From positions 1 through 20,387 of the forward strand of contig JAIELO010000324.1 of NCBI GenBank assembly GCA_019752915.1: DNA of 20,387 nucleotides, in the 5' to 3' direction. Positions 6,550 to 15,556 of the stretch are shown piece by piece. The translations under genes and the position numbers were made by a program. A model generated the notes under the pieces. The model saw nothing but the letters and a program-made list of their open reading frames with translations, did no database searches and was not told the DNA's origin. The first letter of the stretch is position 1. Each line of letters begins with the position of its first letter. The stretch is from Burkholderiaceae bacterium (GTDB lineage: Bacteria; Pseudomonadota; Gammaproteobacteria; Burkholderiales; Burkholderiaceae_D).

Positions 6550-8403
6550 ATGTCCGTCACCGAGCCTGCAGCACAATCGTCCGCCAACCTGAAGCCCGAC
6601 TCCGGCGCAGAAGCCCGCGCCACCGGGCGCGCCATGCGCTATCTACTATTCATCGCCGGGATGGGCGGGCTGCTGTACGGGATCGATGTGGGCATCATTG
6701 CCGGTGCACTGCCCTATCTGGAGGCGACCGCCTCGGTGGCGTGGCACCTGAGTGCCCAGCAGCTCAGCTTCATCGTCGCAGCAGTACTGCTCGGCTCCGT
6801 GCTGTCGTCGCTGTTCGCTGGCGCACTGGCCGATCTGATCGGGCGGCGCTGGGCCATGGTACTGGCCGGTGTCCTGTTCACCGCGAGCATTCCCCTGATT
6901 GCATTGGCCGATGGCTATCTGCCACTGCTGCTGGGGCGTCTGCTGCAAGGCATTAGCGGTGGTCTGATCGGCGTGGTGGTGCCGCTGTATCTGGCCGAGT
7001 GTCTGCATGCGCGCCAGCGTGGCCGTGGTGCCGCGCTGTTCCAGCTGCTGCTGACCATCGGTCTGGTGGCCGCCGCGCTGATCGGTCTGTATCAGGCCCA
7101 CAGCGTGGATGCGGCCAGCACGGCCGCCCAGTTGCTGGCGCCTGCGGCCCGTGCCGAAGCCCTGTTTGCCGCGCGTGATCACGCCTGGCGCAGCATCTTC
7201 TGGGTGTGCCTGACACCGGGCATTATCTTCACCGTCGGCAGCTTACTGCTGGCCGAGTCGCCGCGCTGGCTGGCCCGCAAAGGCAAACTGGCGCAAGCGC
7301 GTCAGGCGCTGCTGCGCACCCGCCCCGCGGCCGAAGCAGAAGCCGAACTGCGCGACATCGAACAGGCGCTGGCACCGCAGGGCAGCCATACCGGCCAGGC
7401 CGCGCAGTATAGCGAACCGCTGCTGAGCCGTCGCTATGTCCTGCCATTCCTGCTGGCCTGTCTGGTGCTGGCGCTGACCCAGGCCACCGGTATCAACTCC
7501 ATCCTCGCCTATGTGGTGACGATCCTCAATCAGGCCGGCCTGCCCGGCACCACGGCCAACATGGCCGACGTGGTCCTCAAAGTGCTGAATGCCGTGATGA
7601 CCATCGTTGCGGTGGTGCTGGTAGACCGCAAGGGCCGCAAATTCCTGCTGATGCTCGGTACCGGCGGCATCGCGCTGGCACTGCTGTCGGCCGGTCTGCT
7701 GTTCCGCAGCGCGGAAGCCAATCAGCGCGACGTCAGTGCCGTGCTGCAGACGCGCATACAGGGCGATAGTCTGTCGATCCAGCTCGATCGCGCCACCCTG
7801 CAGGCACTGGGCGTTGCCAGCGACGCTGGCGGCGCACCGCAGCAACTGGCGCTGGCCTATTCCTACGGCCCGTTCAGCAACGTCAAAAACCTGCGCAGCG
7901 ATGATCCAGCCCTGCCGGTGCTGGAACTGAGCCGCGCCGACACGGTGCAGGCCGACAGCGTCATCGGCACCTTCTTCCGCCGCCTGCATCTGAATCCGTT
8001 TGCCGATCCGGCACAGGGCGCCACGGCGCCGCTGCGCATCGATCGCGCCCAGATTTCGGCACTGCCATCGAGCCAGCATGGCTGGCAGGTCGCGCTGGCC
8101 ATGTGCCTGTTTGTGGCCAGCTTTGCCGTCGGTCCCGGCGTGTGTGTCTGGCTGGCGCTGTCGGAGCTGATGCCGAACCGCATACGCTCGAACGGCATGA
8201 GCGTCGCACTGCTGATTAACCAGTTTGTATCGACGTCGATCGCAGCGGTGTTCCTGCCAACTGTCGGCCAGTATGGCTATGCCACGCTGTTCTTCTATGG
8301 CGCGGGCTGCTCGCTGCTGTACTTCCTCACCGCCGCCCTGCTGCTGCCGGAAACCCGCGGTAAAACGCTGGAAGAAATCGAAGCGTATTTCGCCCGCAAG
8401 TAG
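6550..8403 (+). CDS. MFS sugar-porter family transporter with a large periplasmic insertion; candidate GalNAc permease
   Basis: This 617-residue inner-membrane transporter is much longer than the usual 450-500 of the sugar porter family. Family motifs are seen: ADLIGRR at 94-100 (loop 2-3), PLYLAE at 145-150, AESPRWLARKGK at 235-246, QATGINSILAY at 311-321, DRKGRK at 359-364 and PETRGKTLEEIE at 600-611. The extra length is mainly a hydrophilic block of about 120 residues at 388-511, between the predicted TM9 and TM10, which should face the periplasm. A smaller expansion lies near 183-212 between TM5 and TM6. GGAG at 6541-6544 is a good ribosome site 5 nt before the ATG. Being last in the aga operon, it probably imports free GalNAc (or related sugars) by proton symport. 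The substrate is inferred from context only; characterised GalNAc permeases of other groups may be unrelated. Confidence 0.85.
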   Translation: MSVTEPAAQSSANLKPDSGAEARATGRAMRYLLFIAGMGGLLYGIDVGIIAGALPYLEATASVAWHLSAQQLSFIVAAVLLGSVLSSLFAGALADLIGRRWAMVLAGVLFTASIPLIALADGYLPLLLGRLLQGISGGLIGVVVPLYLAECLHARQRGRGAALFQLLLTIGLVAAALIGLYQAHSVDAASTAAQLLAPAARAEALFAARDHAWRSIFWVCLTPGIIFTVGSLLLAESPRWLARKGKLAQARQALLRTRPAAEAEAELRDIEQALAPQGSHTGQAAQYSEPLLSRRYVLPFLLACLVLALTQATGINSILAYVVTILNQAGLPGTTANMADVVLKVLNAVMTIVAVVLVDRKGRKFLLMLGTGGIALALLSAGLLFRSAEANQRDVSAVLQTRIQGDSLSIQLDRATLQALGVASDAGGAPQQLALAYSYGPFSNVKNLRSDDPALPVLELSRADTVQADSVIGTFFRRLHLNPFADPAQGATAPLRIDRAQISALPSSQHGWQVALAMCLFVASFAVGPGVCVWLALSELMPNRIRSNGMSVALLINQFVSTSIAAVFLPTVGQYGYATLFFYGAGCSLLYFLTAALLLPETRGKTLEEIEAYFARK

Positions 8404-8433
8404 ACCTGTCACGCACACTTGGCCAGCCAGCGT

Positions 8434-8452
8434 GGCGCCCCCCAGGGGCGCC
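8434..8452. terminator. GC-rich hairpin at a convergent gene junction (possible bidirectional terminator)
   Basis: GGCGCCCC at 8434-8441 pairs perfectly with GGGGCGCC at 8445-8452 across a 3-nt loop. It lies between the MFS stop (8403) and the stop of the minus-strand GST gene (8492). There is no U-tract on either side, so strong intrinsic termination is doubtful. Confidence 0.4.
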
Positions 8453-8491
8453 CGTTCGTGGCGCTACGCAGCAGCACGAAGCAGCGGCGCG

Positions 8492-9154
8492 TTACAGAAA
8501 GCGCTCGGGAATGTCGTCGTAAAACGGGTAGAGCTGGAAGTACGGTTTCGCTTCTTCCAGCACCCGCTGCACCGACGGACGTGCTATCAGACGCTCGAAG
8601 TAGCCACTCAAGGCGTCGTACTCTTCCGGGAACGGCAGCACCGTGGCGGCATAAAACAGCGCTGGCGCAGCAGCGCAATCGGCCAGCGAAAATTCCGCCC
8701 CGTTCATCCACTCGCGACTCGCCATGCGCTGCTCGATCATCTTGTAGGCGGTCTTGAGTTTGGTGCGATCGCTGGTCAGATCACACTGGATGTCATTCAG
8801 GCGCGCCAGCACGATGGCCTGCATCGGCTCCTGCACGTAATGGTCGAAAAAGCGGTCCCACAGCCGCACCTCGAGCGCCACTTCCGGATCGGCCGGCAAC
8901 AGATCCTGCCCACCCGGATAGTGCTGGTCCAGATATTCGATGATGATGCTGGTTTCCGGCACATCGCGCGCACGCGCATGGTCGCGCAGCACAGGAAAGC
9001 GGCACAGCGGCCAGATCGCTTCGAGTTCGGCGCGGTCGGCCGGTTCAGCCAGATTGATGATACGACGCTCGAAGGCCGTATTATTTTCATACAGCGCAAT
9101 CAGTACCTTGTGGCAGAATGAAGCGAGCGGGTGATAGTAAAGCGTCAGGGACAT
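8492..9154 (-). CDS. Glutathione S-transferase family protein
   Basis: This 220-residue soluble protein has the two-domain GST layout. An N-terminal thioredoxin-like domain (about 1-83) carries LYYHPLASFCHK with Ser12/Cys14 at the usual active-site position, the cis-proline loop FPVLRD at 53-58 and the glutathione-binding ETSIIIEYLD at 67-76. The helical C-terminal domain (about 90-215) includes FSLADCAAAPALFY, the N-capping box region. It probably conjugates glutathione to electrophiles or acts as a related thiol transferase; no substrate can be named. GGAG lies 6 nt upstream of the ATG. It is a single-gene unit, convergent with the MFS gene and divergent from the OmpV-type gene, with no functional tie to either visible. 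Confidence 0.9.
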   Translation of the reverse strand: MSLTLYYHPLASFCHKVLIALYENNTAFERRIINLAEPADRAELEAIWPLCRFPVLRDHARARDVPETSIIIEYLDQHYPGGQDLLPADPEVALEVRLWDRFFDHYVQEPMQAIVLARLNDIQCDLTSDRTKLKTAYKMIEQRMASREWMNGAEFSLADCAAAPALFYAATVLPFPEEYDALSGYFERLIARPSVQRVLEEAKPYFQLYPFYDDIPERFL

Positions 9155-9192
9155 GGGTAGCTCCGTGGATCAGGCACCATGCAACGGTACCA

Positions 9193-9214
9193 AAGTATGC
9201 GGCAGATGATACTT
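9193..9214. promoter_or_regulatory. Inverted repeat between the GST and MipA/OmpV genes
   Basis: AAGTAT (9193-9198) and ATACTT (9209-9214) form a perfect 6-bp inverted repeat with a 10-bp spacer, in the 182-bp divergent gap between two genes. The centre-to-centre distance of 16 bp could suit a dimeric regulator, but the arms are short and chance is possible. No convincing -35/-10 pair was found in this gap. Confidence 0.25.
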
Positions 9215-9336
9215 CAGACTGGGCGCTGGTGGCATCTGATAAATCCGGCAATACTGCGCCTGGTCCAACGCCGGGCTATTCCAGCAAAGCGCCGGCGGGC
9301 CAAAGTCCGACCTCTTTCCCCCTTCAAGGAAGCTCT

Positions 9337-10143
9337 ATGAAATTAGCCGCCATCACCCTTGCCTGCCTGTGCGCCGTCTGCGCCAGTAGCCACGCCGATC
9401 CGCTCAATGCCGAACCCAGCGCCACAGTCGCATCCGGCTCGCCACTCGACTACACGCTGGTGGGCGCGGGGCTGGGCTATGTGCCGGAATATGCCGGCAG
9501 TGACAAGGGCCGGGTGCTTCCCTTGCCCGTTTTCGAGCGTAGCTTCAGCAACGGTGCCTTTATCAGCTCCCTGCGCGGCATCGGCATCGCGCACACGCTG
9601 GCCGACGTGAATGTCAGTGCGGCGCTCAGCTATGGTGGTACGCGGATCGACCATAAGCGCAACATCTTCTCCGGGTCGGATCAGCTGCGCGGCATGGGTG
9701 ACATCGACGGTGCTGTACAGGCGGTGCTGAATGCCAGCTACCGCTTTGACGCCATCGGGGTCAGTCTCGGCACCACCCAGAATCTGAACCGGCGCGAACA
9801 TGGCGCCACCTACACGCTCGGCAGCAGCCTGCAACTGCATGCCAGTCCGACCGACCAGCTCAGCCTCGGCCTGTCGGCCGACTACGGCGATCGCAAATAC
9901 GTGCAGACCTATTTCGGCGTGACGCCGGAACAGAGTCAGCGTTCCGGCTACCGCCGTTACAGCGCCAAAGCCGGTTTCACCAATCTCGGCGCAACGCTGA
10001 CCTGGAACCATGTGATCGATAGCCACTGGTCGGTGCTTGGCGTAGCGGGCGTGAAACACCTGACTGGCGACGCGGCCGATAGTCCGCTGACCAAGCGCAG
10101 CACCTCGCCGATGCTGCTGACTAGCCTGATCTACAAATTCTAG
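9337..10143 (+). CDS. MipA/OmpV family outer-membrane protein
   Basis: This 268-residue protein has a signal peptide ending SSHA at residue 20, then a sequence dominated by alternating beta-strands and a final aromatic residue in LIYKF, the typical C-terminal insertion signal for outer-membrane barrels. The early segment YTLVGAGLGYVPEYAGSD matches the MipA/OmpV start, where a GGG.GY.P.Y.GS pattern is typical; YGGTRIDH and YGDRKYVQTYFGVTP are further family-like parts. MipA is known as an MltA-interacting scaffold in E. coli, while other OmpV-like members are porin-like or antibiotic-responsive. No specific role can be assigned here. AAGGAAG at 9326-9332 is the ribosome site. The reading frame extends upstream to 9118, overlapping the GST gene, but ATG 9337 is the only start with a signal peptide. 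Confidence 0.9.
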   Translation: MKLAAITLACLCAVCASSHADPLNAEPSATVASGSPLDYTLVGAGLGYVPEYAGSDKGRVLPLPVFERSFSNGAFISSLRGIGIAHTLADVNVSAALSYGGTRIDHKRNIFSGSDQLRGMGDIDGAVQAVLNASYRFDAIGVSLGTTQNLNRREHGATYTLGSSLQLHASPTDQLSLGLSADYGDRKYVQTYFGVTPEQSQRSGYRRYSAKAGFTNLGATLTWNHVIDSHWSVLGVAGVKHLTGDAADSPLTKRSTSPMLLTSLIYKF

Positions 10144-10199
10144 GCCAGATGCCATAATGTTATGATTGTCAGCTACACCACTTGCTGCACCTGACGATC

Positions 10200-11081
10200 A
10201 TGCAAACTTTTAGCGCCTTCTTACCGTCTTCAATACTGCTGTTCGGCGCCATCGGCGCCGTATGGGGCCAGCCCGTCCAACTCACACCCGGGCGCCGCAT
10301 ACCGCGCTGGGCGGCGCTTGCCGTGCTGGCACTGCTGACTACGACGCTCAATGGCGTGGTGCAGGCGTCAGCCTGGCCGGCGCTGATAGCGCTGGGACTG
10401 GCAGCATGGGCGTATCGCCATGCTGCGCAGCCATGGCAACGCGCGCTAGGCGGCGTGTGCACCGTGTTGCTGGCACTGGCGCTGGCGATGCACAAACTAC
10501 CCGGCTTTCATAATCCGGTGCTGCTGAAAGGGGTGATGGTGTCGCCCGATGGCCTGCCATTTACACAGTACGCCAATTTCGACAAGGCCAGCGTGGGGCT
10601 GGTGCTACTGGCACTGGTATGCCAGCGCATCGGCACACTGGCGGAGTTGAAGGCAGCCCTGCGCAGCGCAGCACCGATAGCCCTGTTGACCGCGTGCGCC
10701 GTGATGGCAGCGGCACTCGCCAGCGGCTTCGTGCGTCCCGACCTGAAATGGCCGTCCTACACGTTGCAATTCGTGGTGGTGAATCTGTTCTTTACGGTGA
10801 TTGCCGAGGAAGCGTTTTTCCGCGGCCTGCTGCAAGGGCAGTTAGCCGTGTGGTTCAAACGCTGGCGCCACGGTGGCCTGCTGGCGGTGGCCTTCTCTGC
10901 GCTGCTGTTTGGCGCCGCCCATCTGGGCGGTGGCCCGGCCTATGCGGCGCTGGCAGCACTGGCAGGACTAGGCTATGCCTACGCCTACCACGCTACCGGC
11001 CGCATCGAAGCGGCCATCGCCACCCATCTGCTGGTGAATACCGTGCACTTCATCGGCTTCACCTATCCGGCGCTAGCCTAG
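10200..11081 (+). CDS. CPBP-family (CAAX protease/bacteriocin-processing-like) intramembrane protease
   Basis: This 293-residue polytopic membrane protein has about eight hydrophobic segments. Three CPBP/Abi motifs are complete in the C-terminal half: EEAFFRG with Glu203-Glu204 and Arg208, FGAAH at 237-241, and HLLVN at 276-280. These residues form the active site in glutamate-type CAAX-protease homologues such as Rce1. The bacterial substrate is unknown; some members act in bacteriocin maturation or immunity, others in prenyl-protein-like processing. ATG 10200 is chosen over an in-frame TTG at 10182. There is no clear ribosome site. It follows the OmpV-type gene by 56 nt and could be co-transcribed with it, and it ends 9 nt before phoR, which is convergent. 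Confidence 0.88.
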   Translation: MQTFSAFLPSSILLFGAIGAVWGQPVQLTPGRRIPRWAALAVLALLTTTLNGVVQASAWPALIALGLAAWAYRHAAQPWQRALGGVCTVLLALALAMHKLPGFHNPVLLKGVMVSPDGLPFTQYANFDKASVGLVLLALVCQRIGTLAELKAALRSAAPIALLTACAVMAAALASGFVRPDLKWPSYTLQFVVVNLFFTVIAEEAFFRGLLQGQLAVWFKRWRHGGLLAVAFSALLFGAAHLGGGPAYAALAALAGLGYAYAYHATGRIEAAIATHLLVNTVHFIGFTYPALA

Positions 11082-11084
11082 CGC
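11070..11084. terminator. Short hairpin at the convergent CPBP/phoR junction
   Basis: GCGCTA (11070-11075) pairs with TAGCGC (11079-11084) across loop GCC. The stem contains the CPBP stop codon, and phoR ends at 11091 on the other strand. There is no U-tract, so it is only a possible transcript-end structure. Confidence 0.3.
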
Positions 11085-11090
11085 TACCAC

Positions 11091-12404
11091 TTAGTGCAGT
11101 TGCAGTTCGATCTGCGGCAGCACCAGCGCGGACTTCGGCATGCAGACGATAAAGCTACTGCCCTTGCCTGCTTCGGACTTGATCTTCAGCGTGCTGCTAT
11201 GGCGCAGCAGCACGTGCTTGACGATGGCCAGTCCCAGACCGGTACCCTGGGTTTCCCGCGAACGGCTCTTGTCGACCCGGTAGAAACGCTCGGTCAGACG
11301 CGAAATGTGTTCCGGGCTGATGCCGATGCCGGTATCGTCGACCGTGAATTTGGCGCCGCTATCGCTGGTTTTCCAGGACAGGTGGATCTGGCCACCGGCC
11401 GGCGTATAACGCACCGCATTCGAGGCCAGATTGCCGAAGGCGCTATGCAATTCTTCATAACTACCCATCACGTCCGGACCGTCAACCGACATGGTCACCA
11501 CGTGCCGCCCCGCCGACAGCGCATCGGCGTCGCGCTGCACCTGATCGACCAGCCGCTTGACATCGACCGGCTCGGCGCGCAGCGGATAATCGACCGACTC
11601 CAGTCGCGATAGCGTCAGCATGTCTTCAATCAGATGCTGCATGCGGTGCCCCTGCTCCGTCATCAGCTTCAAGTGCGAACTGCGGGTAGCGGCATCAAGC
11701 CCTTCGGAAGCGGCGATCTCGAGGAAGCCAACGATTACCGTCAGCGGCGTGCGCAATTCGTGGGAAGCATTGGCGATAAAGTCGCGGCGCATTTCCTCGA
11801 TACGTTCGGTCTCGGTCGCATCATGCGTCACCAGAATCTGACGGCGATTCTCGAACGGGATAATCTGCACGATCAGTTTGCGGTCACGGAAGCTGATGGT
11901 CAGTGGCTGCTCGTAGCGACCGAGGATGATGTAATCCATGAAATCCGGGTTGCGCACCAGATTGGTCACGCGCATACCCTTGTCGCGTTCGTGGGTCAGG
12001 CCCAGATGCTTTTCCGCGGCCGGATTGCACCATTCGAGGAACAGCACATCGTCCATGATGACCACACCATCCGGCAGCAAATGCATGGCCTGACGGAAGC
12101 GCGCCAGCCACTCGGTCAGCTCGGCCTGATTTTTTTCATCCTCGCGGCGCATCTTATACAAGCGCGAAAAAATACTGGTCCACGCACCCCAGCCATCGGG
12201 CAGCTTGGCGCTTTGCGGGTCCTCCAGCCAGTTACTGAGCTGGAACAGATAGGATAGCTGGGTGAATACCATCACCATCATCGCTGCCAACGCCAGCACC
12301 AGCCCTTCAACCCAGCCAAACAGCCAGCCCAGCAAGGTGCAAACACCCAGAATAATCGCAGTACGCAGTACCGCAGGCACCCAGAACAGCAGTTTGGGAT
12401 TCAT
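11091..12404 (-). CDS. phoR: PhoR, phosphate-regulon sensor histidine kinase
   Basis: This 437-residue inner-membrane kinase phosphorylates PhoB when phosphate is scarce. Two hydrophobic segments (about 7-27 and 31-53) anchor it, without a large periplasmic sensor, as in E. coli PhoR (431 residues), which instead senses PstSCAB/PhoU state. A PAS domain spans about 98-195. The HisKA motif NASHELRTPLTVIVGFLE has phospho-acceptor His215. ATP-binding boxes are NLASNAVRYT at 325-334, DTGIG at 357-361 and GTGLGLAI at 387-394. It is the last gene of the minus-strand pst-pho operon, 14 nt after phoB. Confidence 0.95.
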   Translation of the reverse strand: MNPKLLFWVPAVLRTAIILGVCTLLGWLFGWVEGLVLALAAMMVMVFTQLSYLFQLSNWLEDPQSAKLPDGWGAWTSIFSRLYKMRREDEKNQAELTEWLARFRQAMHLLPDGVVIMDDVLFLEWCNPAAEKHLGLTHERDKGMRVTNLVRNPDFMDYIILGRYEQPLTISFRDRKLIVQIIPFENRRQILVTHDATETERIEEMRRDFIANASHELRTPLTVIVGFLEIAASEGLDAATRSSHLKLMTEQGHRMQHLIEDMLTLSRLESVDYPLRAEPVDVKRLVDQVQRDADALSAGRHVVTMSVDGPDVMGSYEELHSAFGNLASNAVRYTPAGGQIHLSWKTSDSGAKFTVDDTGIGISPEHISRLTERFYRVDKSRSRETQGTGLGLAIVKHVLLRHSSTLKIKSEAGKGSSFIVCMPKSALVLPQIELQLH

Positions 12405-12418
12405 CCGATTTCAGCTTT

Positions 12419-13108
12419 CTATTTTTCCGACAGCATGTAGCCGACGCTACGCACAGTTCTAATCAGGTGCTCGGCTTCTTTCAAAGCTTTACGCAAGCGT
12501 AGCACGTGCACATCGACGGTACGCTCCTCGATCACCACATGGTCGCCCCAGACTTTATCGAGCAACTGGCTGCGCGAAAACACCCGTTCCGGGTGCGCCA
12601 GCAGGAACTTCAGCAACTTGTACTCGGCGTGACCGATGTCGATTTTCTGCTGGTCCATGGTGACCGTGCAGCTGACCGGGTCCAGTTCCACATTGGCAGC
12701 GCGCATGGTGGCCTGTGCGTGTTCCGGCAACTTGCGGCGCAACAGCGCTTTGGCGCGGGCCAGCAGTTCGCGTGGCGAAAACGGCTTGGTGATGTAATCG
12801 TCGGCACCGTTATTCAGGCCGGCCAGCTTGTCTTCTTCCATGCTCTTGGCGGTCAGCATGATGACGGGGATTTCATTGAAATGACGATCGCCACGGATGC
12901 GCGTCAGCAGGCGCAGGCCGGTCTGATCCGGCAACATCCAGTCCAGCAAAATCAATTGCGGTGTGCGGGTCTGCAGAAAGTCCCATGCTTCGGCGCAGCT
13001 TTGTACTGCCACACAATTCCAGCCCGCCTCACGCAGGGAAAACGTCACCAGTTCGACAATCGCCGGTTCATCTTCGACAATCAGGACGGTAGTTTTATCA
13101 GATGCCAT
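12419..13108 (-). CDS. phoB: PhoB, phosphate-regulon response regulator
   Basis: This 229-residue OmpR-class regulator has a receiver domain (about 5-120) with acidic Glu12-Asp13, phospho-acceptor Asp56 in LLDWMLPD, Thr86 and Lys108 in ITKPFSPREL. A C-terminal winged helix (about 130-229) includes VIEERTVDVHVLRLRKAL, the DNA-recognition region typical of PhoB. Phosphorylated by PhoR, it binds Pho boxes such as those at 17793-17810 and 17949-17966. The gene starts 6 nt after phoU's stop, with AAGAG just upstream, so it is co-transcribed with the transporter and subject to positive feedback. Confidence 0.96.
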   Translation of the reverse strand: MASDKTTVLIVEDEPAIVELVTFSLREAGWNCVAVQSCAEAWDFLQTRTPQLILLDWMLPDQTGLRLLTRIRGDRHFNEIPVIMLTAKSMEEDKLAGLNNGADDYITKPFSPRELLARAKALLRRKLPEHAQATMRAANVELDPVSCTVTMDQQKIDIGHAEYKLLKFLLAHPERVFSRSQLLDKVWGDHVVIEERTVDVHVLRLRKALKEAEHLIRTVRSVGYMLSEK

Positions 13109-13114
13109 AATCTC

Positions 13115-13828
13115 TTATTCAGCTTGCTCGGGAGCCGCGTCCACGCTCAGCGCGGGACGGCTATGCCGGATATCCTTGCCGTCGACTACGTAGATCACGT
13201 ACTCGGCGATGTTCTTGGCGTGGTCGCCAATGCGTTCGATGGCCTTGGCCACCCACAGCGTATCGAGTGCCGCCGAAATGGTGCGCGGGTCTTCCATCAT
13301 GAAGGTGATCAGGTTGCGCATGATGGAACGGAACTCGTGGTCGATCAGCGCATCCTGGGCGATCAGTTGCAAGGCACGCTTGCCATCATTGCGGGCAAAG
13401 GCGTCGAGCGCATCGTGCAGCATATCGCTGGCATTGGTGGCGATGCCGCGCACCATTTCGTAGTGGTTCACCGTCACCGCGCCACGCCCGTGCAGGGCCT
13501 TGGCGATGCGCGCGATCTTGGTCGCTTCGTCGCCGATGCGTTCCAGATCGGTAATCACCTTGATGGTGGCCATGATGGTACGCAGATCGTTGGCGGCTGG
13601 CTGGCGGCGCACGATCAGGTGGCTGCAGGCGTCGTCCAGCGACACTTCCAGCTGGTTCACGGCGTCGTCTTCGCGCATCACGCGGTCGGCCCGTTCCGGG
13701 TTACCGATGCGGAAGCAGGTCATGGCGTCGAGGAACTGGGTCTCGACGATGCCGCCCATCAGCAATACCTTGGAGCGGATGGACTCTAATTCGTTGTCGT
13801 ACTGTTTGGATGAATGCTCACCGATCAT
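13115..13828 (-). CDS. phoU: PhoU, phosphate-signalling regulator
   Basis: This 237-residue all-helical protein has the two PhoU repeats, each with its metal-binding signature: DLERIGDEATKIA near residues 94-106 and AIERIGDHAKNIAEYVIY in the second half. PhoU links the Pst transporter to PhoR and keeps the regulon off when phosphate is plentiful; its loss commonly causes polyphosphate excess. GGAGAG lies 5 nt upstream of the ATG. It lies 37 nt after pstB in the same operon. Confidence 0.96.
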   Translation of the reverse strand: MIGEHSSKQYDNELESIRSKVLLMGGIVETQFLDAMTCFRIGNPERADRVMREDDAVNQLEVSLDDACSHLIVRRQPAANDLRTIMATIKVITDLERIGDEATKIARIAKALHGRGAVTVNHYEMVRGIATNASDMLHDALDAFARNDGKRALQLIAQDALIDHEFRSIMRNLITFMMEDPRTISAALDTLWVAKAIERIGDHAKNIAEYVIYVVDGKDIRHSRPALSVDAAPEQAE

Positions 13829-13865
13829 GCTGCTCTCCGTAATCGTCTGGGTATTGTAAAGTTTA

Positions 13866-14678
<813 letters not shown>

Positions 14679-14698
14679 ATGGGTTTCGCTCTATCTGA

Positions 14699-15556
14699 TT
14701 AATTCGGTTGTTTCTGGCTAAACACGGTGCGCGACAGGATGTTCAGCGCCAGTACGCTGAAGGTCACCAGCAGGGCACCGCCCCAGGCCAGTTCGCGCCA
14801 GTTGTCATAAGGGCTCATCGCATAGCCGTAGATCACCACTGGCAGGTTGGCCATCGGCGCATTCATGTCGGCGCTGAAGAACTGGTTATTCAGGGCAGTG
14901 AACAGCAGCGGTGCCGTTTCGCCGGAAATCCGCGCTACCGCCAGCAGCACGCCGGTGATCACGCCAGCTTTGACGGCACGCAGACGCACCATCATCGCCA
15001 CTTTCCAGCGCGGTGCACCGAGCGCAAAGGCTGCTTCCAGCAGGCTGTTCGGTACCAGACGCAGCATATTGTCGGTGGTGCGCACCACCACCGGCACGGC
15101 GATCAGCGCCAGCGCGATGGAGCCGGCGTAACCGGAATAGTGACGCGCCGTGGCCACATACATGGCCCACACAAACATACCGATCACGATCGACGGGGCC
15201 GACAGCATGATGTCGGTGACGAAACGGGTCAGGCTGGCGACTTTGTTCTCTTCGCCGTATTCCGCCAGATAGATACCGGCCAGAATCCCGATCGGGGTAC
15301 TGATCAGGGTCGACAGACCGACGATCATCACCGTACCGACGATGGCGTTCATCAGACCACCACCTTCACTGCCGGGGGCCGGCGTGGTCTGGGTGAACAT
15401 ATTCACGCTCAGCGCGCCAAAGCCTTTCACGGCCAGCGTCGCCAGAATCCACGCCAGCACCAGCAGGCCGACCGACATCGCGGCGACCGACAGCGCAATG
15501 CCGATACGGTGGGTGCGCAAACGCTTGCGGTAGACCGGGTTCATCACTTGATTCAT
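14699..15556 (-). CDS. pstA: PstA, phosphate ABC transporter permease
   Basis: This 285-residue polytopic permease forms the membrane channel with PstC. The cytoplasmic coupling (EAA) loop is [19 protein letters not shown], and [17 protein letters not shown] is a diagnostic PstA segment. Its ATG overlaps the pstC stop codon (ATGA, 4 nt) and a strong AAGGAAGG ribosome site lies within the pstC end, so translation is coupled for equal amounts of the two permeases. Confidence 0.96.
   Translation of the reverse strand: MNQVMNPVYRKRLRTHRIGIALSVAAMSVGLLVLAWILATLAVKGFGALSVNMFTQTTPAPGSEGGGLMNAIVGTVMIVGLSTLISTPIGILAGIYLAEYGEENKVASLTRFVTDIMLSAPSIVIGMFVWAMYVATARHYSGYAGSIALALIAVPVVVRTTDNMLRLVPNSLLEAAFALGAPRWKVAMMVRLRAVKAGVITGVLLAVARISGETAPLLFTALNNQFFSADMNAPMANLPVVIYGYAMSPYDNWRELAWGGALLVTFSVLALNILSRTVFSQKQPN

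Noticed and set aside
7243..8418. Minus-strand open frame of 391 codons opposite the MFS transporter
   Set aside because: It is Gln/Arg-rich without domain motifs, and the sense strand has clear sugar-porter signatures throughout.
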